A stretch of DNA of 64,000 bases. Origin: Chalara sp. BL73 (Eukaryota > Ascomycota > Leotiomycetes > Helotiales). How positions within the stretch are numbered: position 1 is the stretch's first letter; each line of letters starts with the position of its first letter. Below the pieces are notes generated by a model, which was not told the origin of the DNA, ran no database searches, and worked only from the letters and a program-made list of their open reading frames with translations. Location: contig CAKJVC010000155.1 in NCBI GenBank assembly GCA_918026815.1, positions 62,001 to 126,000 of the forward strand, written 5' to 3'. Position numbers and translations under genes: made by a program. Of this stretch, positions 24,198-35,480 are shown piece by piece.

Positions 24198-26143
24198 TAT
24201 AGACTATTACGATAATGAAAGCTTAGTTCTGATTAATGAGATGTGGGATTTTTATTTATTGGAGGGGAAACATACATTATTATAAGCCATTTAGATACGG
24301 CGAACGACAACATAACTCTTATCAATATAGCCAAGTCTGTATGAGAGCCAAGCAGACGTAAATTGTTGCCCTGTACAAAGCTTCCAACTCATCTTGCGGC
24401 ATCTCTGAACTAAAAGCAAGAGCCTATCGTTGACACGCTTCAAGTACGAATTGACTTCTTCTATCTGACTCGAATATAGACGTAAAGGCCTATCAAGTGC
24501 CTCCCCGATGAATCTTGATTTAGTCCCGACTTCAATTTAACCCAGAAGTCTGCCTTCAGATTTAGACCTAATATTGCCTGGCGATGTTGCCGCACATGGT
24601 TGGTGACGGTGCTGAAAAAAAAGATTCAACATTGCTAAGCAGATGTATGCAGCGTTGAGCGCACCACACACCACTCGACATCTATACGCATTAATTGCGG
24701 AGTTTAAGAGACATTCGACGGTTTCCTATTTCTCTGCAGGAATGGCAACTTTGTATTCAATCTCAAGGCCCTTCATGTCTCTGTCCCATGTATACTCTTT
24801 GCTGCTATGTAACAAAAGACGATGCTGCCCCCTCGAATCGATAGGAGCATATAATGGGAATCTCATAGAAGGGAATTCTGCTTCTCATTTTCAAAAACTT
24901 CAACAGACTTGGCAAATTCAAAGGGCTCCTTCAGGAAGCGGCCCAGTTGGGAGGAACATGTGTAATGATGTCATAAGGCGAATGCCTTTCTATAAACGGG
25001 TGAAGGAGGGGAATATATTGGTCATTTTATTCTCCATCGCGGTGCTGGCTTGGTAGGACCTTCTAAGATCGCAGGATTTCGGAGAGGAGTATGATGCCCA
25101 CAAGCGCTTTGTTGAAGCCGAAGAGTTGCCAACTTAATCTTGCCTTTGAGTGCGTAGTTGCTACAGCTTGCTTGAAGGTGATGCGATCTACTTGAGTCTA
25201 ATATCGAAGAAGAGCGAGGAAAGAAAAGCAGGTGGCATGTTAAGAGGTCAAGTCGTTCCTTTTCTCATCCATTCTTCGGTCTTGGCAGACTCGGTTATTC
25301 AAGGGGTAAATGTTCTCTATTGTCACCTTCCATTTCTTTAGCATTAAGAAAGCAGAAGAGGTACATTACTTCTTGAGTATCCTTAACATGTATGCTTAGG
25401 TATTCCCACTCCGAGTATCCATGTATGGAACTATCAGATGATGAATTCTTCAACCATGATTCAGATTCGAGTCAGAGATACTTGCATCATTTGTGGAGGG
25501 GACGATACTAGATGCTCTGTGGTGGATCAAATCTTCTGTTGTCGAGATCTTCGGAATAATGCTTCCATAGTGGTTGCCCTGAGTTTTATAGGACCGGAAG
25601 GCTGAAACTAGATGTTTGAATTCACTGAACGCGCTTCCTACTCACCTACTGCGTACCTTGCCCCTTTTCTTCTAAAAACCCCCACACTTGAGTCGTGCCC
25701 TATAAGGAAACAAATAAGCAAATCCAAAATCAAATTAGCAAACTGGTTTGCGTAGTGGTCAAACACCCCAGAGCCCAAACCGGGTTACCAAAGATCCGGC
25801 AATTGACGTAGCGTGTCACCCAGATCCGGGACTGGGCATCAAAGAAATCCAATACTGAGCCACCTCTTTCGATGCGGACCGCGCATAGGCAATTCAATTA
25901 CTACATATCCTAGCTACCTCTTCTATCCGGACCGCGGGTAAACATGCTAATACACTTCTAGCCAGCTCTTTCGATCCAGTCCGTGGATAGGCACCAAAAA
26001 ACTCAGTTCGTCTGGTTTCTTCAGCACCCTTCGCGGTGATGAAGTTTTGCCATTTCCCTTGCTGATTTTCTTTTGGATATCACCAAATCTCATCTCCTCT
26101 TAACTTTACCAGTTCCCCGCCCTCATCCCACCATGCCCCTCCC
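24198..26143. other. Intergenic, mostly empty, with one small tandem repeat
   Basis: 1.95 kb without a supported gene. The 137-codon open frame at 24,643-25,056 has no family signal and a composition like its flanks. The only structure I see is the degenerate tandem repeat listed at 25,861-25,993. Confidence 0.4.
25861..25993 (+). repeat. Three degenerate tandem copies, period about 50 bp
   Basis: Units begin near 25,861, 25,913 and 25,963. Each contains a CTCTTTCGATCCGGACCGCG-like core followed by GGATAGGCA or a variant. The copies differ by substitutions. Confidence 0.55.
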
Positions 26144-26586
26144 TCAATCCCACCACCCCAATAGCACACTCCCCAGCGCCGCTGCCACCGGCGCATAACC
26201 CCAATGCTGCCACTCCCCATGCCCGACAATCCACTTACAGACCGCGCCATCGACGCCCGCGACCGCAGCCCCCAAGATCAGCCCCGTGCCCAACGACTTC
26301 CGCTCCCTGAAATACACGCCTGCGTATACCATCAAACCCATCAGGATGTCGCGCGCGCCATAGACGGTCATCAGCGAGTTGAGGAGGACGGGTGAGGTGG
26401 CGTAGTCTGCTGGAGGGGGAATCCTGGAATGCAGTTAGCGGATGAAAGAGGGATGTGCGAAGACACGTACTCAAAGAAGGAGAGGCCGGACAGTGGATTG
26501 AGAATAGCGTTGATGCCGAATCCGATTGTGATCGTGCCGAATGCCGACGCAACGACCAGCAAGGCTGGGTTTTGAGAGAGCGGCAT
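26144..26586 (-). CDS. DUF4267 small integral membrane protein
   Basis: 131 aa from exons 26586-26471 and 26423-26144. The splice joins SFFE to IPPPADYATSPVLL in frame. Four hydrophobic segments are visible: LLVVASAFGTITIGFGI near the N-terminus, ILMGLMVYAGVYF, LGTGLILGAAVAGVDGAV and APVAAALGSVLLGWW. The segment MTVYGARDILMGLMVYAGV, followed by a helix with an internal Asp, matches the DUF4267 family of fungal and bacterial small membrane proteins. Function is unknown in the family as far as I know. No linked pathway gene is next to it. Confidence 0.75.
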
Positions 26587-27896
26587 TCTTTTTTTATTTT
26601 TATATCAAGGTGATATAGCCAGGACGAGTATGAATGAAGTCTTGCACAAGATGGCTAAAATTCTCGACGTGGTAGTTGCTGCTGGTAAACTATCTTGCTA
26701 TGATGTATAGTGTATATATATGTAAAAGCTGAAATGTAAAGTCAAAAAGGGGCCGATCGACCAGATGAAGGGTCAAGTATATATACTTCGGAAACCTTGG
26801 TCTCCTAAATCTGGGGGACGCGCCAAATTGCGATGCAGAAACGCGATATCACATGATCGGATTTTGGTATTTGCGAAAACCGATGGCACAGTTACGGAGC
26901 AGGCCATATCATTGGGGCCCTCTGATTTGAGTAATAGAGAGGTTGAAGACATGTCCTTTCAGATCGTTTAATTGGGTTTTGGTTACGGACATGCACAACA
27001 TCCAACGTGTAGATTGGAGTTTAGAGAGTTAGGGCTAGGGCTAGGATAAGAATTGGGGGAGTCATAGGTGAGAAATGCTGGTCCTCGAGACCCTTGCCCT
27101 TGAAATGCGATGCATATAAGCCTCTCAAATCGCTACAAATTGCGTCGAGGTTCTCAACAACCTCCTCTCATCAACGAGCATCATTTCTCCCATCCTTACA
27201 ACGTAGAATCTCTATGTGGATTACCACGTGACCTTTCTCGTTTCTCCTCCTCTACAACCAAATTGCAACTCCATCTCGCGCAATAACATCACCTGTACCC
27301 CTCCGTTCCCCTTGGTATCCCACACCTCAGATACCTTCTACCTTTCCCCAAGCATTTCCAAGATAACAAAAATATCCCTCACCGCAGATCACCAGCGTGT
27401 CTTCCCCCACCCAAAAAGCTCGCTGCGGGATTTATGTACCGCTCCTGGATCCTGTTTACAAGTCTAGGAAACATGCGGCTGCGAGCGTGTAAAATGCCTC
27501 ACTCATATCCACCACAAGTGTTCACATGTCCAAGTCCCGAATTCAGTATTTTCCTTTCTGTAACCTCTACGTGTTAAATGCGCTTCGTCCTCGGCTTTTC
27601 GTCCATACATAATCCTCTGTTTGTTCGCGTCTCTGATGATAATCGTCCACTTTAACGTGACATTTCTATTTGCACAACATATACGAACCATGGATCCTCT
27701 TTCTTGCCTCATGCTCGGTGGTGGATTAGCGTTCGGCTTTATCATTGTGCAATTCTTCTGCCTTTGAACCTTTGTTCTGGATTTACATCTTCCAAAGCTT
27801 GTAACCAAGTATACAGGTATATTATCCATTCTTGCTTATGCACATACATCATCACACTAACATAATTACAAGTCTCAGAAATATTTCAGAGAACAA
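26587..27896. other. Intergenic, no supported gene
   Basis: 1.3 kb between the DUF4267 start and the permease stop. Frames here are short and overlapping. A pyrimidine-rich stretch lies at about 27,230-27,420. No repeat or RNA gene is seen. Confidence 0.4.
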
Positions 27897-29854
27897 TTAC
27901 TTGATCTCGACAGGCGATACAACCTTCGGCTCTCCCTTGAGCTTTTGCGAATCAGTGTCCGACTCTCTCTCCAGGCCTTCAACGACGCCTTCCGCGCGTC
28001 CGAGCATATGATGCTATCTCTGTTAGCTTTCGTTCTCCTCATGGCGTTCCCGGTGTTGCTTATTTTGAAGCCGAAGGGGTGGTGATGGATAAGCTTACCT
28101 CGACATTAATGACTGGTCCTTTGAACCAGTGTCTCGCTGAGACTACCCACCAGATCAGAACTAAAAACATTCTGTTTGTGGTTAGTGAAGTGTGCGCACG
28201 ACCAGGGGAAAGAGGACATACGGTCCACCATACACAACCACCGTCCAATTCATGCCCTCGGCATCAAGATTCTCGCCTCTCACCGAAGGAAAGCACAGAA
28301 TCGGCATCATAACCAGAATGAACGCACAAGCCATCGCTCCGATCGGTTTGCTAAACTTCCCCAAATGCCAGGGACCTGCCCGAAACCGATCACCAACGAA
28401 GAAGACTCTGATCATAATCGGAATAGTAAACGCTATCATGGCTGAAATGGCTCCGACTGAGAAGATAGCACCGATGGAGAGAGGACCCGCAAAGATCAAA
28501 AGAAGAAGGAGAATGCCAATGATTACGTTGAACCAGACGGCATTTACGGGAGTATAGGTATAGCGGTTGACACGCTTGATCCAAGACGAGAAAGGAAAGC
28601 AGTCATCGCGTGCGTAGGCGAAGGTTACTCGTGATGCTGCAACCATACACCCTTGACCCATGGAGAATCCACAAATGATGGTCAGAGAGAGAATTGCAAG
28701 AGCCATCTTCTGAGGCATCACCTGAACTATAGAGCTCTGGAGTCAGCATCTGCATTTATGTAGATAGAGAAGTCACGGATCCATAATTTGTGCTTACTGA
28801 GGTATGCAGCCCACGGTTGGCCAAGGTCCGATTCAATAACTTCAGTAATATCGATCACTGTATATGCTACAACCAGTTGGAGGGCCCATCCGGCAAGGCC
28901 ACCAAATCCACTGGTCATGACAATTGCCCGAGGTGCTGCTACATTGGCATTGCTGCATTCTTCGGAAAGATGGAACGGTGCATCTACTTTATTAACAATG
29001 CACCAGGAGACTTAGAATATCGGCTTACCATATCCTGACATTGTCCATATGATTGCAATGAAGGACATCAGCACCGCGACTCCATCGGGCCAATCTGTCC
29101 CATTCTGAATTGACCACACCTGTTTCGAGGGAAAGAACTTGGGCGTTTCCTCTGTGCCCGTTACCGAAGCCGGAATCATTATGATTACGATGACAAGCCC
29201 AATCATGTTCAGAGTCGATCCATATGCATTGAAGCGCGCGATCCACAAAGTCGGCATACTTGAAATGAACCCATGGATGATCATTATAAACACAGTTAAC
29301 AAAAAAGTCTGATAGTCTGTCGGCACATAACTTGGGTGTGTGATTGAGGCCGCTGCGAGAATCATGGCGGCAAGCGCATAGTCTACCGACGGAGCTCCAG
29401 TCACTTGGACCATCCAATTCGACCATCCCGTTATCCATGCTGCGAAAGGACCATATCCAGCAGGTGCAAGAACAGCTGCCGCGTAATAAAGTCCACCACT
29501 GGTTGGCATGCTCGAGCACAGCTCTGCCATCCCCATTGCGACGCATTGAATGAAAAACCAACTGATCAGCCATCCCCAGACCATTCCTCCTGTTCCCGCA
29601 TATCCCATTCCATAATAAAGGGTGCTTGCGAAACTGGGAAGGAGACCTAGAACGGCGAAGGAAACGCAGAAGGTGGTCCAGAGCGAGAACTCGCGCTTGA
29701 ATTCTTGTTTATAACCCAATGCGATGAGGGCTGCTTCATCAGCAGAGAGGCCGGCGAGGTTTGGCACATCACCATCTGGCATTATCGAGGTTACGGGAGG
29801 GTGGAGTGGATCAAACGTCTTCTGGCGAGACGTGGTTTTGAAAAAGGACGCCAT
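27897..29854 (-). CDS. APC-superfamily permease (ACT family: amino acid / GABA / choline type)
   Basis: Twelve-helix plasma-membrane transporter of the fungal amino acid-choline transporter family (Uga4/Hnm1-like). Five exons give 568 aa: 29854-29029, 28983-28798, 28726-28222, 28171-28099 and 28013-27897. Diagnostic features are the cytoplasmic entry ALGYKQEFKREFSLWTTFCV, helix 1 with FAVLGLLPSFAST, and MAELCSSMPTSGGLYYAAAV. After the first splice MSGYDAPFHLSEEC contains the family SGYDAPFH motif. Later come VNAVWFNVIIGI and WKR-free C-terminal helices. The tail ends acidic (VVSPVEIK). Substrate cannot be read from sequence; GABA, choline or polyamines are all possible. No metabolic partner gene is adjacent. 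Confidence 0.88.
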
Positions 29855-30767
29855 GATGAAGGAAGTCGTCGTTCCCGGGGGATAGAAGGGATGATGGGGA
29901 TTGACAGCATCATGGTGAAGAGGGGACGAACAGCATATATCTGAGGCGTCTTGGTGGAGGAGGTGTGTTATCGGCCATGTGAGGTCGAATAATGACTAGG
30001 TGAGGGGGACAAGGGATGGGGGATGGGGTAGCACGGCTGGTATCGAGCACTAGCGCTGGTTTGGGAATGTGTAGCCTGAGATGATAAAGTAGCGAGCTCT
30101 CTGTCCCAATGCCCTGGCCGCAGCTCATCACTCCGTCTCCCTCATCTTTCTGTCCCCCATATTATTTATTCATTCCGTATATACTTCCCTTTACCTTACG
30201 CACCTCCAACTGATGCCAAGTTTCTCAGTATCTTCAATTGCTATTAAGTCGGTGTTCTGCTTCATGTTAAGACTGCAGCAACTGGCTTTTAGATTCGCGG
30301 GGATCGACCAAAGGCAATTCTCCTGGTGGGCCAATCCCTACGAGGCTTATCTTTCTGGTTCTTGACACCAATATGAGTGTCATCCAATCACCAGGTTTGG
30401 GTTTTATATATTTCCCTTTCTTATCGCGATTGTTTTTTAAGCGTCTTTAGGGGTTTCAGCATTCCTGATTCCACAGCAAGCGAATCTCCCCCTGTTGAAA
30501 TGTTATATCTACAACGCTAGTAGTTCTGCCGCTTCTGGTTTCCTTGATGAGACAAGTGTTGGGGGATTGAAGGTGGGAGACAGAAACAAAAATGTTATCA
30601 AAGTTGGGGAAAGAATCACCAATGACGACCAGGTGCATCGGTAATGCCGCACGTCCAGGCCCTGGACAGGGGAGCTTGATTTGGGCATTGGCACGGACAG
30701 CACGTGAGTCGCAGGGGGTTTTGGAGCTTGGAAGTCTGTTATCATCAAGTCATTCCATTATTTTACT
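29855..30767. other. Intergenic, permease promoter and 3' end of the Clr5 gene
   Basis: About 0.9 kb. Contains only short overlapping frames on both strands. No repeat or RNA signal seen. Confidence 0.4.
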
Positions 30768-33131
30768 TCATTTACATGTCTCCATATCCTCATCCAGCCA
30801 GCTTTCGTACCATCTGATCAGATAATTGATCTCATATTCCAATTGACCTGGTTGATCAAGACCATTCTCAAGATGAAGACGGGTGAACGCGTCCATCTCT
30901 CTGATCGCCCTCTGCCTTTGCCCAAAGATATCTTCATGTTGGTACAAGCCCAGCTCAGAATAATAAGAGCGCAGTCGTTCAGCAGCTTGGATGGTTTTTT
31001 GATGATATTCCCCATGTTTGCGAAAGAATATCCGATAAAGCTCCTCTGCTCGTTTGGAGGCCTCTTCAATCTTCCCCATATCCTCTAAACTCAACATTAA
31101 TTGGTTTATGATCTTGATGAGAAACTCATTGTTGAGAGATTTTTGAAAGACTGGAGACCTGATAATCAAGAGACAGCATAGCCTGCTGAGCCGCTCGCAT
31201 TCTACATATCTACCAGTCTTCCGTAGAGAGCTTGCGAGATCCATTGTTCGGTTCAAGGTTCGAGGATGATCAATTCCATAGACGGCCTTGCGCTCCTGTA
31301 GTCCCTCCCGAAATACGGCGATACTCTCTTCGTACCGTTCTTCAATCTGTAGGATTCTGCCGAGTGTCCAGTAATGTATCGCCATATTGAACTTGTTTGC
31401 TCGGAATACCGTTCTATCGACATAAATCAGTCGGCGGACCAGCCCTTCGCCAGAAGTGAGAAGTTCTTTTGATTTTTTAGTGCTGCTGGTGGCAATTATA
31501 TTCTTTGCTAAATCTCGCATGTATCTTATTGTTTGGTCATGGTTCACGCCGTATTTATTTAATGCGATCTGAACGACCTGCCGAAGCAGAATTTCCGTTT
31601 CTTCTCGTCTTTCAAGGTACCTTTTGATCTTAGCCATCAAAGCTCTTGACCGGAGTCCTACCTCGCTTGTAGCTCCAAAAACCTTGACAATTTGATCGTG
31701 GTTTGGTCCATGCAGATCTTCGACCTCGGATTTGGCCAGCTTTTGATATAGTTTACTTTGGATTATGTCGAGATATGAACTTATCGTTTCTGGATGATTT
31801 GGACCCAATCGGTTTTTCTTGTTCCACATTACCGCGGAAAATAGCCGCACGGCTTCATGATAATTAGCGTCCCGGTAGTATAGGCGCGCAAGCCTCTCCC
31901 GTTGCAGCATAATACCAGTATTTTGAGGGTTTTCTGCTGAAAGAGTCCTTTGCAGGCGGACTAGGTGGTTTTGACAAGCTTCGATCTGTATATTTAGTGC
32001 TGTCTGAGACATTGGCATGATATTCGAGGAATAATGTGCTTTGATTACCACGTCGGATTCTGGGAAAGGGTTGACTTCTTTTGTCAAAATAGGCGAAACT
32101 GGCCACCCCGACTGATCAAGAATGAACATTCCACGAGAATCTTTCTCCCTGCTGGAGAACGTATTTTGGTCGCCAAGCGTTATAAAAGGAGTCACTTCAT
32201 GGACTTCACCTTCTCCTTTACGCTTCAGAGTATTGGAATGCTCATGGCGATTTCCTTCCAAATCTTTCATTGAGATATACGGAACTCCAGGCTCAAGGAG
32301 TACTGGGGATGGAAGGGGCTGCATATCATCGATATCAATGGCCAGCAATAAAGTAGTGAGAGTTGGTGAGTCGATTATTCTGGCACAGTCCCACAGACTT
32401 GGAGACTCATCTTCAAAATCAATGGTATCCTGAGGTATGTCCGAGTGTCTCAAGCTCGAGCCATCACTCAAATTCTTTAGTGATACTGCATCCAATAACA
32501 TAGTCTTCAAAGTTGACGGAACAGAATCAATATCTATCGTTTGTGATAGAGGAGCAAGCCTCTCACCAACATCACAATGACCATGAATTTGCTTTCTTGG
32601 CGGGTGGCGAGTCACCGTCTCGATAGTATTGGAACTATATCTCATTTGATCATGGACCCTTCGAGGATGAGTGTCAATCAAGTTGGTTCCACCTTGCACT
32701 TCTCTCCCCCAACGTTTTAGCTTGCCCGGAGTTAGCTTGACCACTCCGGCCCTTCCTTTTGCATCAAGGTCTCCAACGCCAACTCTTTCGATTAACCCCC
32801 GCCTTTCACTGTTACTAGTTGTATACTTGTGCAATTTCCACTTGCTAATCTTGTAGTCGAATTGCTTCTTCCTACTTGGAGCATAAATATCACATTACTG
32901 AGAAAACTCGATAAGCACCACTCACGTTGGCTTGAAATTGTGCTCATTTCGAAGGATTATGGCGACTTCCTTAAAGGTTCTCCCTTCTTCGTTATAAAGT
33001 CGCTGGATCTTGGCACGTAATACTTCCCAATCCTGCGGTGTTATCTGGCTCTTCCGCACGGAGCCGGTGCCTCTTGCCCTAACACGGGCTTCAATCACCC
33101 TTTGAGCTGTAAGCGGCTGATTCACCAGCAT
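30768..33131 (-). CDS. Clr5-domain protein with C-terminal TPR (kinesin-light-chain-like) repeats
   Basis: 769 aa from exons 33131-32926 and 32871-30768. The small first exon carries most of a Clr5 domain (about 30-85): TPQDWEVLRAKIQRLYNEEG, then RTFKEVAIILRNEHNFKPT. The splice completes it with KKQFDYKISKWKLHKY, the conserved aromatic/basic end of the domain. The second exon has no ATG near its start, so the two-exon model is needed. The middle ~270 residues are low-complexity. From about 350 on there are TPR-like repeats, for example ERLARLYYRDANYHEAVRLF and IHYWTLGRILQIEERYEESI. Clr5 was first described from a fission yeast heterochromatin factor, and Clr5+TPR proteins are common and variable in filamentous fungi. 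Function here is unknown. Confidence 0.8.
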
Positions 33132-34943
33132 TTTGCTGAGAGATAATCTAATGACGAGGCTGGCTGGGAGTGAATATGATATCTCTCACCCTTCCCGCAT
33201 GGCAGACAGATACCGCAAGCCCTCCGAGTCGTACATGGACAGTCTTGAAATCCTAAATATTGAAGGATGGGACGGTTGCATTTTATACAGGAGAGACGAA
33301 GATCCCAAGATCATCCGTCAACGAGGGGAGCGGCTTGGTATAGAGGATAAGCGATTGGTTGCGAGCAAAAGTGCATTGAAGCCAGCCAAGGCAACAGCTG
33401 TGCAAGGGGTCACGGGTTGGCCTTAGTCTTTGAAGATTTGCCACAAAACCACTGGGGCCTTGTTCGTTTGCAACATTGATTCTCCTTTCATGAACGATAA
33501 TAACTGGCATCCTTCCGAGGCGAAAATCCCGTAATATGTTGCCAAGGTGCAAAAATCCCAACTCTGGATAATTCTATCTTTTTTAAAGATTGGCATCTTA
33601 GTATTCAGACCTCGTTCTCTGATCAGTATGTATATTTTTCCCGAAAATCTTTATAGTGGCTCAAGTGATCGCGATCGGACGGGCATTTCTTAGCAGCCAC
33701 TTTACTACTCCATCGAGATGTCACGATTTTATAGTTTTATTTTGCCCAAAAATATGGGAAATTCAATTATAATTGATCAGCTCTTTGCTGAATAATAACC
33801 AAATATGTCTTCGGGCGACTAATCACGCTTACTTACTTTTTTTGAAGCTGAAAAGTTACAACTTAAACAGTACAAGAATTGAATGACAATTAGCGGCTTA
33901 AAAGCCATGATGCGAAGTCTGTTTAAAGGAGGTCAGAGCTTCTAGTTTCTCCAGATCCTAACATTTACTGTCAACCTCAAGCTTTCACCCGAAAAAAAAA
34001 CGATGATTTCTTCTTGATCTGTCAGAATAGTTAAATAGCTGCAATTTCTATTTTCTAGCGCCGCTTAGATGCTAACCGGCGGAAAATAAGTAGCCTTTCA
34101 ATACAGCCCTCGTATTTGATTCATTGCTGACCGGATCTAAGTCAACAAAACACTTTCGTAACAGCTGTACAGCACCGTTTTCGACTAGTGTGAATGCTTC
34201 TACGAAATCTTTCTATATAAGCCCAATATAAGGCTAGGCAGCGGACCTGTTCGTCAGAAATTACCGTGATATTAACATTTTATATCTTTGCTCGAGCTGG
34301 ATTTTAGCAAACATATTTCAGATATACTACTAAGTATTATAGTTTTCAAAGCTACTTTTTCACCTTAAACAGCAATGGTTCGTGTCTTTACATTGCTTTT
34401 TTAGTTGAGCCACATATTTCATGAAGTGTAGCTTCTGTCAAAAAACTAGATGCTGCAATAAGCTCAGGATAATTATTTGAGGTTGCTTATGTATGGCCGC
34501 GATCATTCTGTAGTAGAATTAGCATAGCCCGCTTCTAGGAAATTTCAACTACGCGCCGATACTGGCGCCGCCAAAAGAGTCAAAATATTCACATAGCTTT
34601 GCTAGCAGCCTTTTTGCCGTATGTTTTTTTCGCCTGCCGACTAATGTTCCTTCAGGATGTCAAAGTTCAGGAGCCGCACAGCGAACATAGCCAACCCTGC
34701 GCTATAAAGAGGATCTGCTCGCCGCGGCACTAAAAGAAGACCATGACTTGATGAAAAAAGTATTATCTCAAACGACATCGAGTATATTAAGAATGCCTGG
34801 CGGAAGTGCTGTCGCGGGTGCTAATGTATACCAACCAGGACCTCGGTTGTTCAAGTAGAATGAAATGCACTTGCGACCCACAATTTGCGCTGACTTTATA
34901 CTATTGTTATCGACAACTGAAAAAATACAAAAGCTTTAAAGCA
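33132..34943. other. AT-rich gene-free stretch
   Basis: 1.8 kb, TpA-rich from about 33,560 onward and dense in stops in all frames. It marks the start of the AT-rich island. The proximal ~400 bp probably hold the Clr5 promoter. No transposon end recognised. Confidence 0.45.
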
Positions 34944-35480
34944 CTAAACCTTGACAAATTCCCAAACGACCCCGCCCGATCCCCCATCTTTAATCTTCGC
35001 CAGCTTCTCCACCCCGTGCTCCAGGTAGATTCCCACATGCCAAAGCCTCTCCCAATGTGTCATAAGCAAGACATAGCCTCCCTCCGGGCTCATCCTAGCG
35101 CAAAAGTATTCCCACCCGTGATGGTGCTTCACTACGCAGCACAGTCTCCCATGTATATTGTGACCCAGGAAGCCACTTGAAGCAACATTCTGAAAGCCGA
35201 GCCAGCCTTTGGTTTCCACGCAGGCCCAGTGGATGGAGCCACGACCGCCCGGTGGGGCGAGCACAACCTCCCCGTTAAGGAGTGTAATCACATGTCCGGA
35301 CGAGATGGAGCGGATGATGAAGGTGGAACCAGGCCAGGGAACCGAGGAGAAGCTGGGCGTGGTGTCGCCGGATGGATCGTAGGGGTCGGATGCGACGCTT
35401 TCGGGGGGTGTCATCGCTGTATAAACGGTGGAGTTCTCGGAGTCTGGGATCGGATTAAGCTCAACCTGGTGAAGGTCCAT
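34944..35480 (-). CDS. Conserved fungal protein, probable beta-trefoil fold
   Basis: Single exon, 178 aa. The first ~50 residues are acidic and disordered. The rest has the short beta-strand/turn pattern of a trefoil or fascin-like domain: STFIIRSISSGHVITLLNG, then GRGSIHWACVETKGWLGFQN, then GWEYFCARMSPEGGYVLLMT, ending VVWEFVKV. I recognise the pattern from conserved hypothetical fungal proteins but know no function. There is no signal peptide or membrane helix. It sits intact between AT-rich blocks, which argues that it is maintained by selection. A ligand-binding role is a guess from the fold only. Confidence 0.65.
   Translation of the reverse strand: MDLHQVELNPIPDSENSTVYTAMTPPESVASDPYDPSGDTTPSFSSVPWPGSTFIIRSISSGHVITLLNGEVVLAPPGGRGSIHWACVETKGWLGFQNVASSGFLGHNIHGRLCCVVKHHHGWEYFCARMSPEGGYVLLMTHWERLWHVGIYLEHGVEKLAKIKDGGSGGVVWEFVKV

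Noticed and set aside
24643..25056. 137-codon plus-strand frame starting MYAALSAPHTTRHL
   Set aside because: No family signal, no supporting exon, composition like flanking DNA.
27028..27045. Telomere-like AGGGCTAGGGCTAGG
   Set aside because: Only about two and a half imperfect units and no TTAGGG array; chance or trivial.
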